A DNA stretch of 64,000 nucleotides, taken from Sulfurivirga caldicuralii. Lineage in GTDB: Bacteria; Pseudomonadota; Gammaproteobacteria; Thiomicrospirales; Thiomicrospiraceae. The translations under genes were made by a program, and so were the position numbers. This document shows, in pieces, positions 28,777 to 37,090 of this stretch (its first letter is position 1; each line of letters begins with the position of its first letter). The stretch covers positions 62,001 through 126,000 of the forward strand of contig NZ_FSRE01000003.1 in NCBI RefSeq assembly GCF_900141795.1, read 5' to 3'. The notes under the pieces were generated by a model that was not told where the DNA came from, ran no database searches, and worked only from the letters and a program-made list of their open reading frames with translations.

Positions 28777-29686
28777 TCGCGCCCCGGCCAGCACCATGGT
28801 GCTGGGCGAACATGCCGTGGTCTATGGCGAACCGGCGCTGGTCAGCGCGCTGGACCAGTGGCTCACCATCCGCTGGCAGCGTCTGGACGCGCGTGAGCTG
28901 CGTATCACCTCGGCTCTGGCCGACTATGCCGCGCCACTGGACGACCTGCACGACGACCCCAAGCTGCGCTTTGTGCTGGCACCGCTGCGCCAGCAGGCGC
29001 ACTGTCTCACCTCCGGCGTCGAGCTCACCATAGAAAGTGACATTTCCCCCACCATGGGGCTTGGCAGCTCCGCCGCCGCGTTGGCGGCAACGCTGGTGGG
29101 TCTGCAGCCACTGCTGACGGGGGCAGCTGCCCACAAGCTACACCTGTTTCAGCAGGGACGCGAACTGATTCAGATGATCCAGGGGCGCGGCTCCGGTGCG
29201 GATCTGGCTGCCAGCCTCTACGGTGGCACCATTCTGCTGGATCCGAAGCTGCCCGCCATCACCCCCATTCCCTTCTGCGAACGGGTCACACTCATTTACA
29301 GCGGCTACAAGACGCCCACCGGCGAAGTGCTGGAGCGCGTCGCGCAGGCGTGGGATCCTGTGCCGGAGCTGCGCGACGATCTCTACCACCTGATGGGCGA
29401 AACCACCCGCCGCGCCGTCAAGGCGCTGGCCGATGAAGACATCACCCACCCGCTGTTCAACCGGCTGTTCAATGTCTATCACGGCCTGATGGACGCCTTG
29501 GGCGTGTGCGACCTGACCCTGGCGAAAATCGTCTATGAAGCGCGCGAGCTGGGCCACGCCGCCAAAATCAGCGGCTCCGGTCTGGGCGACTGCGTGCTCG
29601 CTCTGGGTGAAGTCAATCTGCCCGGTTATGAGTGTCTGACACTGGACATCAGCGAAGACGGCGCCGAATGGTGGACGGAAGCATGA
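28742..29686 (+). CDS. Phosphomevalonate kinase (GHMP family)
   Basis: A second GHMP kinase, 314 residues, most likely converting phosphomevalonate to diphosphomevalonate. Motif 2 PTMGLGSSAA is at 103-112; GSGADLAASLYGG (150-162) and the C-terminal ISGSGLGDCVLAL follow the phosphomevalonate kinase pattern (the GDC end differs from the mevalonate kinase ending). The N-terminal GEHAVVYGEPALVSAL, however, looks like mevalonate kinase, so ancestry is mixed. AAGGT lies eight bases before ATG 28742; ATG 28751 is an alternative. The order kinase-kinase-decarboxylase supports the call. A pathway variant kinase cannot be excluded. Confidence 0.75.
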   Translation: MTSMPPPSRWVSRAPASTMVLGEHAVVYGEPALVSALDQWLTIRWQRLDARELRITSALADYAAPLDDLHDDPKLRFVLAPLRQQAHCLTSGVELTIESDISPTMGLGSSAAALAATLVGLQPLLTGAAAHKLHLFQQGRELIQMIQGRGSGADLAASLYGGTILLDPKLPAITPIPFCERVTLIYSGYKTPTGEVLERVAQAWDPVPELRDDLYHLMGETTRRAVKALADEDITHPLFNRLFNVYHGLMDALGVCDLTLAKIVYEARELGHAAKISGSGLGDCVLALGEVNLPGYECLTLDISEDGAEWWTEA

Positions 29687-30669
29687 ACCGCAAAGATTTT
29701 GTCACCCAACTGGTGCCGCACTGCACCGGCACGCCCGGCCAGCACGGCGAAGCCTGGGCACCGGTGAATATCGCGCTGGCCAAATACTGGGGCAAACGCA
29801 ATGCCGAACTCAATCTGCCGCAGAACAGCAGCCTCTCCATCAGCCTGCCAGAGCTGGGCACCCACACCCGTCTGACGCTCACGGAAGGTGCGGACACCGT
29901 CACGCTCAATGGCGCTTTAGCCCCGGAAGCTTTTGCGCAGCGTCTTAGCCGTTTTCTCAACCTGTTTCGTCCCGACGGGCTGGGCTTTGCGGTGGAAACC
30001 ACCAATACCGTCCCCACGGCTGCCGGTCTGGCCAGCTCCGCCTCCGGTTTTGCCGCGCTGATCAAGGCGTTGGACGCCCTGTTCGACTGGCAACTGGACT
30101 ACAAGACGCTGTCCATGCTGGCACGCATCGGCTCCGGCTCCGCCAGCCGTTCCCTGTATGATGGCTTCGCCGTCTGGCATCGAGGCGAGAAAGACGACGG
30201 CACGGACAGCTACGCCGAAGGCCTGCCCGAGACCTGGCCAGACCTGCGCATCGGGCTGGTAGAGGTGGACACCTCGCAAAAGCCCATCGGCTCCACCGCC
30301 GGCATGCAGCAGACTGTCAACAGTTGCCCGCTGTATACCGCCTGGCCGACATTTGCCGAACAGAGCGTGCAGACCCAACTGGCGGCCATCCGCGACCACG
30401 ACATGGAAAAACTGGGCGACAGCGCCGAGCACAATGCGCTGACCATGCACGCCACCATGATTGCCACCCGGCCCACTATCCTTTACTGGACACCCGAGAC
30501 CGTGCAAGCGATTCACACCGTACAGCAGCTCCGTGCCAGCGGCACACCGGTGTGGTTCACCATGGACGCCGGCCCCAATCTGAAACTGCTGCTCCCTCAC
30601 ACGGCGGCAGCCGCCGTGCAGACCTCCTTCCCCGAGGTGCGCATCCTGGCGCCCTTTGCGACGGCATGA
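29683..30669 (+). CDS. mvaD: Diphosphomevalonate decarboxylase
   Basis: MvaD converts diphosphomevalonate to isopentenyl diphosphate with ATP. The 328-residue product has the family motif APVNIALAKYWGKRN (residues 26-40), NSSLSISL, the phosphate loop PTAAGLASSASGFAAL (about 108-123) and SGSASRSLYDGF with the substrate-binding serine/arginine, then the DAGPNLKLL segment near the C-terminus. It overlaps the preceding kinase and the following PAP2 gene by four bases each. It completes the classical pathway encoded in this operon. Confidence 0.94.
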   Translation: MNRKDFVTQLVPHCTGTPGQHGEAWAPVNIALAKYWGKRNAELNLPQNSSLSISLPELGTHTRLTLTEGADTVTLNGALAPEAFAQRLSRFLNLFRPDGLGFAVETTNTVPTAAGLASSASGFAALIKALDALFDWQLDYKTLSMLARIGSGSASRSLYDGFAVWHRGEKDDGTDSYAEGLPETWPDLRIGLVEVDTSQKPIGSTAGMQQTVNSCPLYTAWPTFAEQSVQTQLAAIRDHDMEKLGDSAEHNALTMHATMIATRPTILYWTPETVQAIHTVQQLRASGTPVWFTMDAGPNLKLLLPHTAAAAVQTSFPEVRILAPFATA

Positions 30670-31265
30670 GACCACGCCTGCGCCTCACCCTTGCTGCCCT
30701 GTTGCTGCTGCTGACCGCACTGACGCTGGGCGTCACGATCCAAGTGCCTGCAGTGCAAGCACTGGATACTGCTGTCTCGCACTGGGCGCGCGACAATGCC
30801 GCCCAGCATGCACTGCCTGTGTGGATTGCCCTCACCCAGCTGGGTTATCGCGTCCCGGACCTGCTCTGGCTGGCGTTTCTCTCCTTGCTTTTCTGGCAAC
30901 GGTACCGGCATCTGGTGTGGCAGCTCTGGTGTGCCACTCTGAGCAGTGCGCTGCTGATAGAAGGACTCAAGCGGCTGTTTGCACGCCCTCGACCGGATGG
31001 CATGCTCTTTGATGCCAGCGGTTTCAGCTATCCGTCCGGCCACGCCGCCGTCGCCATCGCTCTGTATGCCTTCAGCGGCTGGCTGCTGTGGCGTGTCCAT
31101 AAGCACCTAGTAGCGGTGATGCTGGGCGTGCTGGCGCTTCTTATCATCGCCAGTCGCGTTATACTCAATGTGCATTATCCGAGTGACGTGATCGGCGGTG
31201 CGCTGATTGGCCTTGCCGCGATTGCATGCGCCCGCGCGTTGATTTCGGAGCCCAGGTTGCCATGA
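30666..31265 (+). CDS. PAP2-family membrane phosphatase
   Basis: A 199-residue integral membrane phosphatase with the three PAP2 motifs: KRLFARPRP (102-110), PSGH (123-126) and SRVILNVHYPSD (163-174). About five membrane segments are visible, including an N-terminal LTLAALLLLLTALTLGV. The family dephosphorylates lipid phosphates; members include PgpB-type undecaprenyl diphosphate phosphatases. It overlaps mvaD and dgkA by four bases each, so it is translated with the mevalonate genes. I infer a role in dephosphorylating a prenyl or phosphatidyl lipid, but the substrate is not determined by sequence. Confidence 0.88.
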   Translation: MRPRLRLTLAALLLLLTALTLGVTIQVPAVQALDTAVSHWARDNAAQHALPVWIALTQLGYRVPDLLWLAFLSLLFWQRYRHLVWQLWCATLSSALLIEGLKRLFARPRPDGMLFDASGFSYPSGHAAVAIALYAFSGWLLWRVHKHLVAVMLGVLALLIIASRVILNVHYPSDVIGGALIGLAAIACARALISEPRLP

Positions 31266-31618
31266 AAAACCGTCCCTTCCTGCAACGCCTCCGCCACGCC
31301 CTGCACGGCGGCTGGTATGCGTTTCAGCGCGAAAACAGCCTGCGCACGCAGGTGCTGCTGGCAGGTGCGGGAAGCCTGTGGCTGCTGGGCTGGCAGGCCA
31401 GTGCGACACACTGGCTACTGTTTGCACTGGCAAGCGCGCTTATGCTGGCGGCAGAACTCTTCAACAGCGCCATCGAAGCGCTGTGCGACCATCTTCACCC
31501 CGAACGCCACCCCGCTATCGGCCGTATCAAGGATATGGCCGCGGCTGCGGTGCTGATCACCACGCTCCCCTTCGTGCTCAGCCTGCTGGCGCCGTTGTGG
31601 GTCTATATTGGATCATGA
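31262..31618 (+). CDS. dgkA: DgkA-family lipid kinase
   Basis: A 118-residue small membrane kinase of the DgkA family, which phosphorylates diacylglycerol in Proteobacteria and undecaprenol in Gram-positive bacteria. The signature ELFNSAIEALCDHL has Glu65, Asn68, Glu72 and Asp76, and ENSLRTQ near the N-terminus is the second conserved part. Three membrane segments are predicted. It overlaps both neighbours by four bases. In this operon, next to isoprenoid synthesis and a PAP2 phosphatase, undecaprenol kinase activity is an open alternative to diacylglycerol kinase. Confidence 0.88.
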   Translation: MKNRPFLQRLRHALHGGWYAFQRENSLRTQVLLAGAGSLWLLGWQASATHWLLFALASALMLAAELFNSAIEALCDHLHPERHPAIGRIKDMAAAAVLITTLPFVLSLLAPLWVYIGS

Positions 31619-31971
31619 AAGGCTTTTCCCGCTGGCTCGGACAGAAAAAGGAACAGGCGGCCAAGCGTTGGCTTGAGCGTCAGGGGATCGAAATCGTGGC
31701 GGAAAACTATGCCTGCCGCGGCGGCGAACTGGATCTGCTGGGCTGGGACGGCAGCACGCTGATCTGCTTTGAAGTGCGCTACCGCAAAAACAGCACGCAT
31801 GGGTCGGCCATGGAAAGCGTTACCCCACATAAGCTGCAGCGCTTGATGCACTGCTTTCAACGCTTTGTGCAGCAGCACCCGCGCTATGCCAACGCCAGCT
31901 TGCGCATTGATGTCATCGCCTGGGACGGCGATGCGAACACGCCGCAGTGGCTAAAGAATGTCACCGGATAA
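31615..31971 (+). CDS. yraN: UPF0102 family protein YraN
   Basis: A 118-residue predicted nuclease-fold protein of unknown role. It has the UPF0102 pattern: GEQAA-like start (KKEQAAKRWLERQGIEIVAENY), then RGGELDLLGWDG and FEVRYRKN, which place Glu, Asp and Glu-x-Arg as in PD-(D/E)XK nucleases, and the HGSAMESVTPHKLQRL segment. yraN normally lies near rsmI/diaA; here it is the last gene of the mevalonate operon, overlapping dgkA by four bases. No clear terminator is visible after it. Confidence 0.88.
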   Translation: MKGFSRWLGQKKEQAAKRWLERQGIEIVAENYACRGGELDLLGWDGSTLICFEVRYRKNSTHGSAMESVTPHKLQRLMHCFQRFVQQHPRYANASLRIDVIAWDGDANTPQWLKNVTG

Positions 31972-32117
31972 ATGCCAGGGACAAATGCCGAGCCGCACAG
32001 AGCGACTGCCTGCGCCTTTGGGAGCAGGCATACGTGCTTTCCGCTGTAAAAAGATTGGCCGTTTTTACCAAAGCCTTGGCATGAAAAGGCGCAAGACGAA
32101 CCGGGCAAAACAAAGGA

Positions 32118-32678
32118 TCAATGCTTGCCGGGCACCTCTTTTTGCCGGCGCTGCAGGTGCACCGGTGGCGGCCCCACCTTTTCCAGCTCCTGCACAAAAC
32201 TGCGCCAGCGGCTGATGGTGCCCAGCCACTTCAGCATCTGCCGCGGCAGCGGCGGCGCTGAAAGCACATAGCGTACCTCTTCCACCGCCTGCCATGCGCC
32301 TTCACGGGCCGGCGATGCCAGCACCGCTACGGGCGTCTCGCCCAGCACCGGGTTAATGCGCAGCGCCGAGCGCCAGCGGGGCAGAATGGCCTCAGCCAGC
32401 GGCTCGTCGATCAGGATGGCCAGATAGACCCGTTGCGTGCCCAACAGGCGCTTTTCGATCTCCGCTTCAATCGCAGCGGCACTGTCCAGCAGCGTCACAT
32501 CCACGCCATAGCGGCGCAGAAAGCCGGCCAGCTCGTCCCGCAGCGCCGCATCTTCACTGGCCACCACCATCTTGCGGCCATACAGGGTGCGCAGTCCTTC
32601 GGCAAAACGGTTCACTGGTCGATAGGTGTCCACAGGGTTTTTGACTACAATACCATAATCAAACGTACCGAGGGACAT
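32118..32678 (-). CDS. Hypothetical protein with a receiver-like domain
   Basis: I do not recognise this 186-residue protein. From about residue 36 it has alternating strands and helices like a response-regulator receiver domain: [24 protein letters not shown], then [11 protein letters not shown] and [10 protein letters not shown], but the phospho-acceptor Asp and acidic pocket are not clearly placed, so phosphorylation is doubtful. The C-terminus is basic. Its ATG at 32678 is only two bases from the nrdB ATG on the other strand and overlaps the nrdB ribosome-binding site; a start near 32570 (KMVVASED) is an alternative and would leave room for a promoter. Confidence 0.6.
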   Translation of the reverse strand: MSLGTFDYGIVVKNPVDTYRPVNRFAEGLRTLYGRKMVVASEDAALRDELAGFLRRYGVDVTLLDSAAAIEAEIEKRLLGTQRVYLAILIDEPLAEAILPRWRSALRINPVLGETPVAVLASPAREGAWQAVEEVRYVLSAPPLPRQMLKWLGTISRWRSFVQELEKVGPPPVHLQRRQKEVPGKH

Positions 32679-32680
32679 CC

Positions 32681-33814
32681 ATGAGCTGCAAGGAAAACCA
32701 CCGTTATACCACGTTCTGTCGCGCGCCCAACGACGCGCTCAAGGAGCCCATGTTCTTTGGTCAGAACGTCAATGTGGCCCGTTACGACCAGCAGAAACAC
32801 CCCATCTTCGAAAAGCTGATCGAGCGTCAGTTGAGCTTTTTCTGGCGCCCGGAAGAGATCGATCTGACCAAGGACCGCGCCGATTACACCAAGCTGCCCG
32901 ATCACGAACGCCACATTTTCCTCTCCAACCTGAAATATCAAACGCTGCTCGACTCGGTGCAGGGCCGCTCACCCAACGTGGCGCTGCTGCCGCTGGTGTC
33001 CATTCCGGAGCTGGAAACCTGGATCGAAACCTGGTCCTTTTCCGAAACCATTCACAGCCGCTCCTACACGCACATCATCCGCAATATCGTCACCGACCCC
33101 TCCAAGGTGTTCGACGACATCGTCACCAACCAAGCGATCATCGAGCGGGCCATTTCCGTCACCGAGCACTACGACCGCCTTATCTACCTGACCAACAAGA
33201 TGTACGCGGACGAGATCGATCTGGACAGCAACGACGACTTCCGTCGCAAAATCAAGAAGGCGCTGTTCCTCACGCTGGTATCGGTCAATGTACTGGAGGC
33301 GATCCGCTTCTACGTCTCCTTCGCCTGCGCCTTCAGCTTTGCCGAGCGCTCGCTGATGGAAGGCAACGCCAAGATCATCAAGCTCATCGCCCGCGACGAG
33401 GCACTGCACCTGTCCGGCACCCAGCACATGATCAATATCATCCGCGACGGCAAGGACGACCCGGAAATGGCTCAGATCGCCCACGAACTGGACGATGAAG
33501 TACGCCGCATCTTTCTGGAGGCCGCCGAGCAGGAGAAACGCTGGGCCGACTATCTGTTCAAGGACGGCTCCATGATTGGTCTCAACGCCTCCATTCTCAA
33601 GGATTACGTGGAATACATCACCAATATCCGCATCCGTGCCATCAACATGGAGCCGCTGTTCCCGAAGCGCTCCAATCCGCTGCCATGGATGAACAACTGG
33701 CTGGTGTCTGACAATGTACAGGTGGCGCCGCAGGAGTCCGAAATCACCTCCTACCTGGTCGGTCAGGTGGACAGCGACGTGGATGTGGAAGACTTCAAGG
33801 ACTTTGACCTGTAA
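32681..33814 (+). CDS. nrdB: Class Ia ribonucleotide reductase beta subunit
   Basis: NrdB holds the diiron-tyrosyl radical used by NrdA to reduce ribonucleoside diphosphates. The 377-residue product closely follows E. coli NrdB: Asp91 in LLDSVQG, Glu122 and His125 in [10 protein letters not shown], and radical Tyr129, plus the later ARDEALHL ligands. The C-terminal tail [10 protein letters not shown] is the NrdA-binding type. GAGGGA lies five bases before ATG 32681. nrdA, normally adjacent upstream, is not here. It is followed 11 bases later by the amphi-Trp gene, with TAAGGAG as ribosome-binding site overlapping its stop. Confidence 0.96.
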   Translation: MSCKENHRYTTFCRAPNDALKEPMFFGQNVNVARYDQQKHPIFEKLIERQLSFFWRPEEIDLTKDRADYTKLPDHERHIFLSNLKYQTLLDSVQGRSPNVALLPLVSIPELETWIETWSFSETIHSRSYTHIIRNIVTDPSKVFDDIVTNQAIIERAISVTEHYDRLIYLTNKMYADEIDLDSNDDFRRKIKKALFLTLVSVNVLEAIRFYVSFACAFSFAERSLMEGNAKIIKLIARDEALHLSGTQHMINIIRDGKDDPEMAQIAHELDDEVRRIFLEAAEQEKRWADYLFKDGSMIGLNASILKDYVEYITNIRIRAINMEPLFPKRSNPLPWMNNWLVSDNVQVAPQESEITSYLVGQVDSDVDVEDFKDFDL

Positions 33815-33825
33815 GGAGCGCTGCC

Positions 33826-34101
33826 ATGAGCCACAAGCCGCAGATTTTCGAGCACGAGTCCCTGCAGGACGCCGACAATCTGGCGGCCTTCCTCAAAGCG
33901 ATCGCCAAGGGCATCAAAAAGGGCGAAATCACCTTTACCGACGAAGACGACACCCTCACTTTGCGTCCCAAGGCACTGGGGCGCTTTCGCGTCAAGGTGC
34001 AAAAGTCGCCCAAGAGCCAATCGTTACGCCTCAAGATCACCTGGCAGGGTGACGACGAAAGCGATATCGACGATACGCCCCTATTTATCGAAACCCGATG
34101 A
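33826..34101 (+). CDS. Amphi-Trp domain protein
   Basis: A 91-residue soluble protein matching the amphi-Trp domain: FEHESLQDADNLAAFLKAIAKGIKKGEITFTDEDDTLTLRP-type layout of helix then beta strands, and the amphipathic ending LRLKITWQGDD with the conserved Trp. The domain has no known enzymatic function but occurs in the GAK gene system, together with an ATP-grasp enzyme and a kinase, and in archaea. Here both partners follow directly: it overlaps the APH-fold kinase by four bases. Family call is from motif memory, with no search run. Confidence 0.8.
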   Translation: MSHKPQIFEHESLQDADNLAAFLKAIAKGIKKGEITFTDEDDTLTLRPKALGRFRVKVQKSPKSQSLRLKITWQGDDESDIDDTPLFIETR

Positions 34102-35681
34102 AACCCACCACACCGCTGGCGCCCCTGCACTTCAGCTTTGCCGCCCTGCATCGGCAGTTGGAAGCATTAGGGCGCTGGTGTCTGCAGCAGACGGATCCCG
34201 ACCCCGTCCTGCAACAGGCGCGGCTGGCGCTGGATACCCAGCAGGTGGCGCTGTGGGATCTGCTCGGCCCCGATCTGGCGGACGACTCGCGCCGCATGCC
34301 GGCATTGGGGCTGATCCAGCTACAGCTGGGCCTGCGCGCCTGCGGCCTGCAACTGGCGGAACAGGGGCAGCTGATTAGGCGCGGCAAGCTGCTGAAAAGC
34401 CTGCGCAAGCGACTGCCTGCCTTTTTCGCCCCCCTGCAGCACCTGTTGCGCCGCCTCGAAGAGGGCGTGGAGCAGAGCCTCTCCCCCGAGGAACTCAACA
34501 AAGCCCTGCAGGCGTTGGCGCCACCGCTGCAAAGTCTGCATCGCCTGCTCGACAAGCGTTTCAAGAGCGGACAAAATGCCCCTTTCATCCTGCGCCAGTA
34601 CCAGTGGCTGTGGCAGCTGGAAGCGCTGGACGGGCCGCTTACCCAGGCCATCGAGGGCCTCATGACCTGGCAGCTGGGCAGCCCGCAACGGCTGGAGGCC
34701 GCCATTCTGTTCAAGCCCCTGAGCGATCAGGTCAAGGGCGAACTGCACTTCGAACCCATCCCCCATACCCGCTCCGGCGCGCTGGTACATGAAGTGGCCG
34801 ATGGCGAGCAGAGCATCATCGTCAAGCAGGGCACGGCAGAAAAACTGGCGCAGGAGCACAAGCAACTGCAGCAATGGGCCAGACGGTGGCCGGAACGGGT
34901 GCCCGAAGTGCTCGCCTTCAAGCGCAACCGAAAACAGGCGGTAATGGCGCTGACCAGTGCGCCGGGCGAAACCCTTGAACACTGGCTGCTGGCTGATGAC
35001 GAATCAGCCCTTTACAGCGGACTGGCTGCCCTCTTTGCCGCACTGGACGAGATATGGCAGCCAGGCAAGAAACGCGCCGAGCCGCCGCGTTTCATGGCGC
35101 AACTGCGCCGGCGGCTGCCCGATATCTACCGCGTGCATCCCGAATTCAAAAAGGGGCTGCAGGGCATAGGCGAAGCCAACATCCCCACGCTGGAGAAACT
35201 GATCGAGCGCTGCGAACGGCTGGAAAGAAAGTTCGCCCCGGTGCTGGCGGTCCCCATTCACGGTGACCTCAATATTGACAATGTGCTCTACGATCCTGAC
35301 AGCGACACCCTGACGCTCATCGACCTCAATCGCGCCAGCGAGGGCGACTACATTCAGGATCTGGCCATCCTCATGGCATCCTTCTACCGCACGCCCAATT
35401 ATCAGCGCACGGTGCGGCGTCGCATCGTCAACGCCATGTCCCGCGTGCACCGCTTCGCTCACCACGTCGGCCCCCGTCTGGAAGATCCCGCCATTGACGC
35501 CCGTCTTGCGCTGGGACTGGCCCGTGGCCTGATTACCAGCACCCGCTTCGTGTATGAACCCTGGCACGCCCAGCGCCTGCTGGAACTGGGACAGGTGCTG
35601 CTCGCCAGTCTGGCACGCATGAAACGAAAAGACCTGCCACGCTATACCCTTGATGAGGCCCTGTTCCATGAGCACCCCTAA
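34098..35681 (+). CDS. APH-fold kinase-like protein with N-terminal extension
   Basis: A 527-residue protein. Residues about 225-500 form an aminoglycoside-phosphotransferase (APH) kinase fold: SIIVKQGTAEKLAQEHKQL (ATP lysine and helix), the catalytic HGDLNIDNVLYD (388 onward) and the metal site LIDLNRASEGDYIQDLA (about 406). Residues 1-220 are helical with no domain I recognise. It overlaps both the amphi-Trp gene and the ATP-grasp gene. Substrate is unknown; APH-fold enzymes phosphorylate small molecules or proteins. The classical GAK system uses an HprK-related kinase, so this would be a different kinase type. Confidence 0.78.
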   Translation: MKPTTPLAPLHFSFAALHRQLEALGRWCLQQTDPDPVLQQARLALDTQQVALWDLLGPDLADDSRRMPALGLIQLQLGLRACGLQLAEQGQLIRRGKLLKSLRKRLPAFFAPLQHLLRRLEEGVEQSLSPEELNKALQALAPPLQSLHRLLDKRFKSGQNAPFILRQYQWLWQLEALDGPLTQAIEGLMTWQLGSPQRLEAAILFKPLSDQVKGELHFEPIPHTRSGALVHEVADGEQSIIVKQGTAEKLAQEHKQLQQWARRWPERVPEVLAFKRNRKQAVMALTSAPGETLEHWLLADDESALYSGLAALFAALDEIWQPGKKRAEPPRFMAQLRRRLPDIYRVHPEFKKGLQGIGEANIPTLEKLIERCERLERKFAPVLAVPIHGDLNIDNVLYDPDSDTLTLIDLNRASEGDYIQDLAILMASFYRTPNYQRTVRRRIVNAMSRVHRFAHHVGPRLEDPAIDARLALGLARGLITSTRFVYEPWHAQRLLELGQVLLASLARMKRKDLPRYTLDEALFHEHP

Positions 35682-36579
35682 GATCGCCGTCGTCGGCCTG
35701 CCCGGCAAATGGTCCACCGAAGCCCTCGCAGACGCGTTGGAAGCCCGCACCGGCTTCCGCGCCATCCTCGACCCGGCGCACCTGCGCGTGGAGTTGGATG
35801 GCCGCGTTATCCACAGTGACCGCCACGACCTGTGTAAACTGGACGGCATCGTCATCAAGAAGGTCGGCCCGCAATACAGCCCGCTCATGCTCGACCGGCT
35901 GGAATTGCTGCAGTTTGCGGAAGTCTGCGGCGTGCCCGTCTTTTCCCGTCCTGAGCGCATCGCCCGGCTAGTAGATCGCCTCAGCGGCACGCTCACCCTG
36001 CGCCGCGGGCAGATTCCCATGCCGCCCACCGTCATCACCGAGCAGGTGGACGAAGCTATCGACGTGGTGAATCAGTTTGGCAGCGTCATCCTTAAGCCCC
36101 TCTATTCCACCAAAGCCAAGGGCATGGTGGTGCTGGAGGCCGGCAAACTGAATAAAAAGCAGCTCATGAGCCGCCTCGCCGCCTACAAGAGTCAGCACGG
36201 CATCCTCTATCTGCAGAAAAAGCTGGAGCTGCCCGGACAGGACATGGGACTGGTGTTTCTCGGCGGCGAATATCAGGGCGCCTACGCGCGCGTGAAGGGA
36301 GAGCAGTGGCATACCAGCACCAGCGGGGGCGGCAAGTATGCCGAGGCACACCCCACCGACGAGACCATCGAAATCGCCCGCCGGGCGCAGGCGCTGTTCG
36401 GGCTGGACTTTACCACTGTGGACATGGCGGAAACCGCTGACGGCCCCGTCTGCTTTGAAGTGAGCGCCTTCGGCGGCTTCCGCGGCGCGCTGGAGGGGCT
36501 GGGGCTCAATATGGCAGAAAAATACGCCGACTACGTGCTTGCACGCATCGATGCGAAGCGCGCAAAAAACGGCAACTGA
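35668..36579 (+). CDS. RimK-like ATP-grasp enzyme (GAK-type)
   Basis: A 303-residue ATP-grasp ligase related to RimK. Visible parts: an N-terminal domain (KIAVVGLPGKWSTEALADAL), the ATP-lysine strand SVILKPLYSTKAKGMVVLE (about 139-157), YLQKKLELPGQDMGLVFLGG and the metal site GPVCFEVSAFGGFRG (about 264-278). Such enzymes join a carboxylate to an amine, often on proteins or peptides. The start ATG 35668 lies within the end of the APH-like gene. Genes order amphi-Trp, kinase, ATP-grasp matches the parts of the GAK system. Its stop codon TGA merges with a copy of the short repeat. Confidence 0.8.
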   Translation: MSTPKIAVVGLPGKWSTEALADALEARTGFRAILDPAHLRVELDGRVIHSDRHDLCKLDGIVIKKVGPQYSPLMLDRLELLQFAEVCGVPVFSRPERIARLVDRLSGTLTLRRGQIPMPPTVITEQVDEAIDVVNQFGSVILKPLYSTKAKGMVVLEAGKLNKKQLMSRLAAYKSQHGILYLQKKLELPGQDMGLVFLGGEYQGAYARVKGEQWHTSTSGGGKYAEAHPTDETIEIARRAQALFGLDFTTVDMAETADGPVCFEVSAFGGFRGALEGLGLNMAEKYADYVLARIDAKRAKNGN

Positions 36580-36598
36580 AAAAAGTCGGGGACCCCCT
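36579..36598 (-). repeat. Short repeat copy 4 (at the ATP-grasp stop codon)
   Basis: Exact core read on the minus strand. Its A-run on the plus strand begins with the last base of the TGA stop codon of the ATP-grasp gene. Confidence 0.9.
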
Positions 36599-36740
36599 AT
36601 CAAGCGATGCAGATATTCGTATCCAGCTGATACGGCATCAGAAACTGTCCCGCTGTTGCAGCAAGCCATCTTCTTCGCGCCTCTCCTGCCGACACTCACC
36701 GTATATACATTTTGTAGATACACAATCTATTGTCAGGCAC

Positions 36741-36765
36741 AAAAAAACCGCCTTGCGGCGGTTTT
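36741..36765. terminator. Bidirectional terminator
   Basis: AAAACCGCC and GGCGGTTTT form a stem with a TTGC loop, flanked by A and T runs on both sides. It can end the minus-strand YihY/hypothetical transcript (stop at 36788) and the plus-strand nrdB operon, although the latter is about 160 bases away. Confidence 0.85.
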
Positions 36766-36787
36766 ATGCTGAGACCAAAAAGTGCGA

Positions 36788-37090
36788 TCAGCCGTTATTG
36801 CGCACGGCCGCAGCAGCCAGAAATGCCTGATCCCGTGTCAGCGTACGCTGCTGCTGTTCGGCCTGCTGATCCTCCACCTGCGACTTGGCCAAGGTTGCCT
36901 TCTGCGCCAGGGCGCGGTAATCCTCCACCGCCTTGCTCTCCTGCGCCTGCTGCGTCTGCCCCAGCGACACCTTTACGCCTTCCGCTTCGCGCTCCACGCG
37001 CTGCTGTGCGGGCGCTTCACGCGCCTCTTCATTTTTGGGCACCACGCTCTGCAGTGCAGACTGCAGACCTTCGTTAATGCCGTTGATCAT
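36788..37090 (-). CDS. Hypothetical small helical protein
   Basis: A 100-residue protein I do not recognise. It starts MINGINEGLQSALQSV (an amphipathic helix) and is rich in Gln, Glu and Ala, with a predicted coiled coil from about residue 50 (YRALAQKATLAKSQVEDQQAEQ). No signal peptide or cysteine is seen. A good ribosome-binding site (GGAGGGG) lies upstream of ATG 37090, and the start overlaps the yihY-like stop by four bases, so it is the second gene of a two-gene unit ending at the terminator near 36750. Confidence 0.7.
   Translation of the reverse strand: MINGINEGLQSALQSVVPKNEEAREAPAQQRVEREAEGVKVSLGQTQQAQESKAVEDYRALAQKATLAKSQVEDQQAEQQQRTLTRDQAFLAAAAVRNNG

Noticed and set aside
32118-32230. 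EKVGPPP peptide in the receiver-like protein as another repeat copy
   Set aside because: The DNA there does not match the repeat core.
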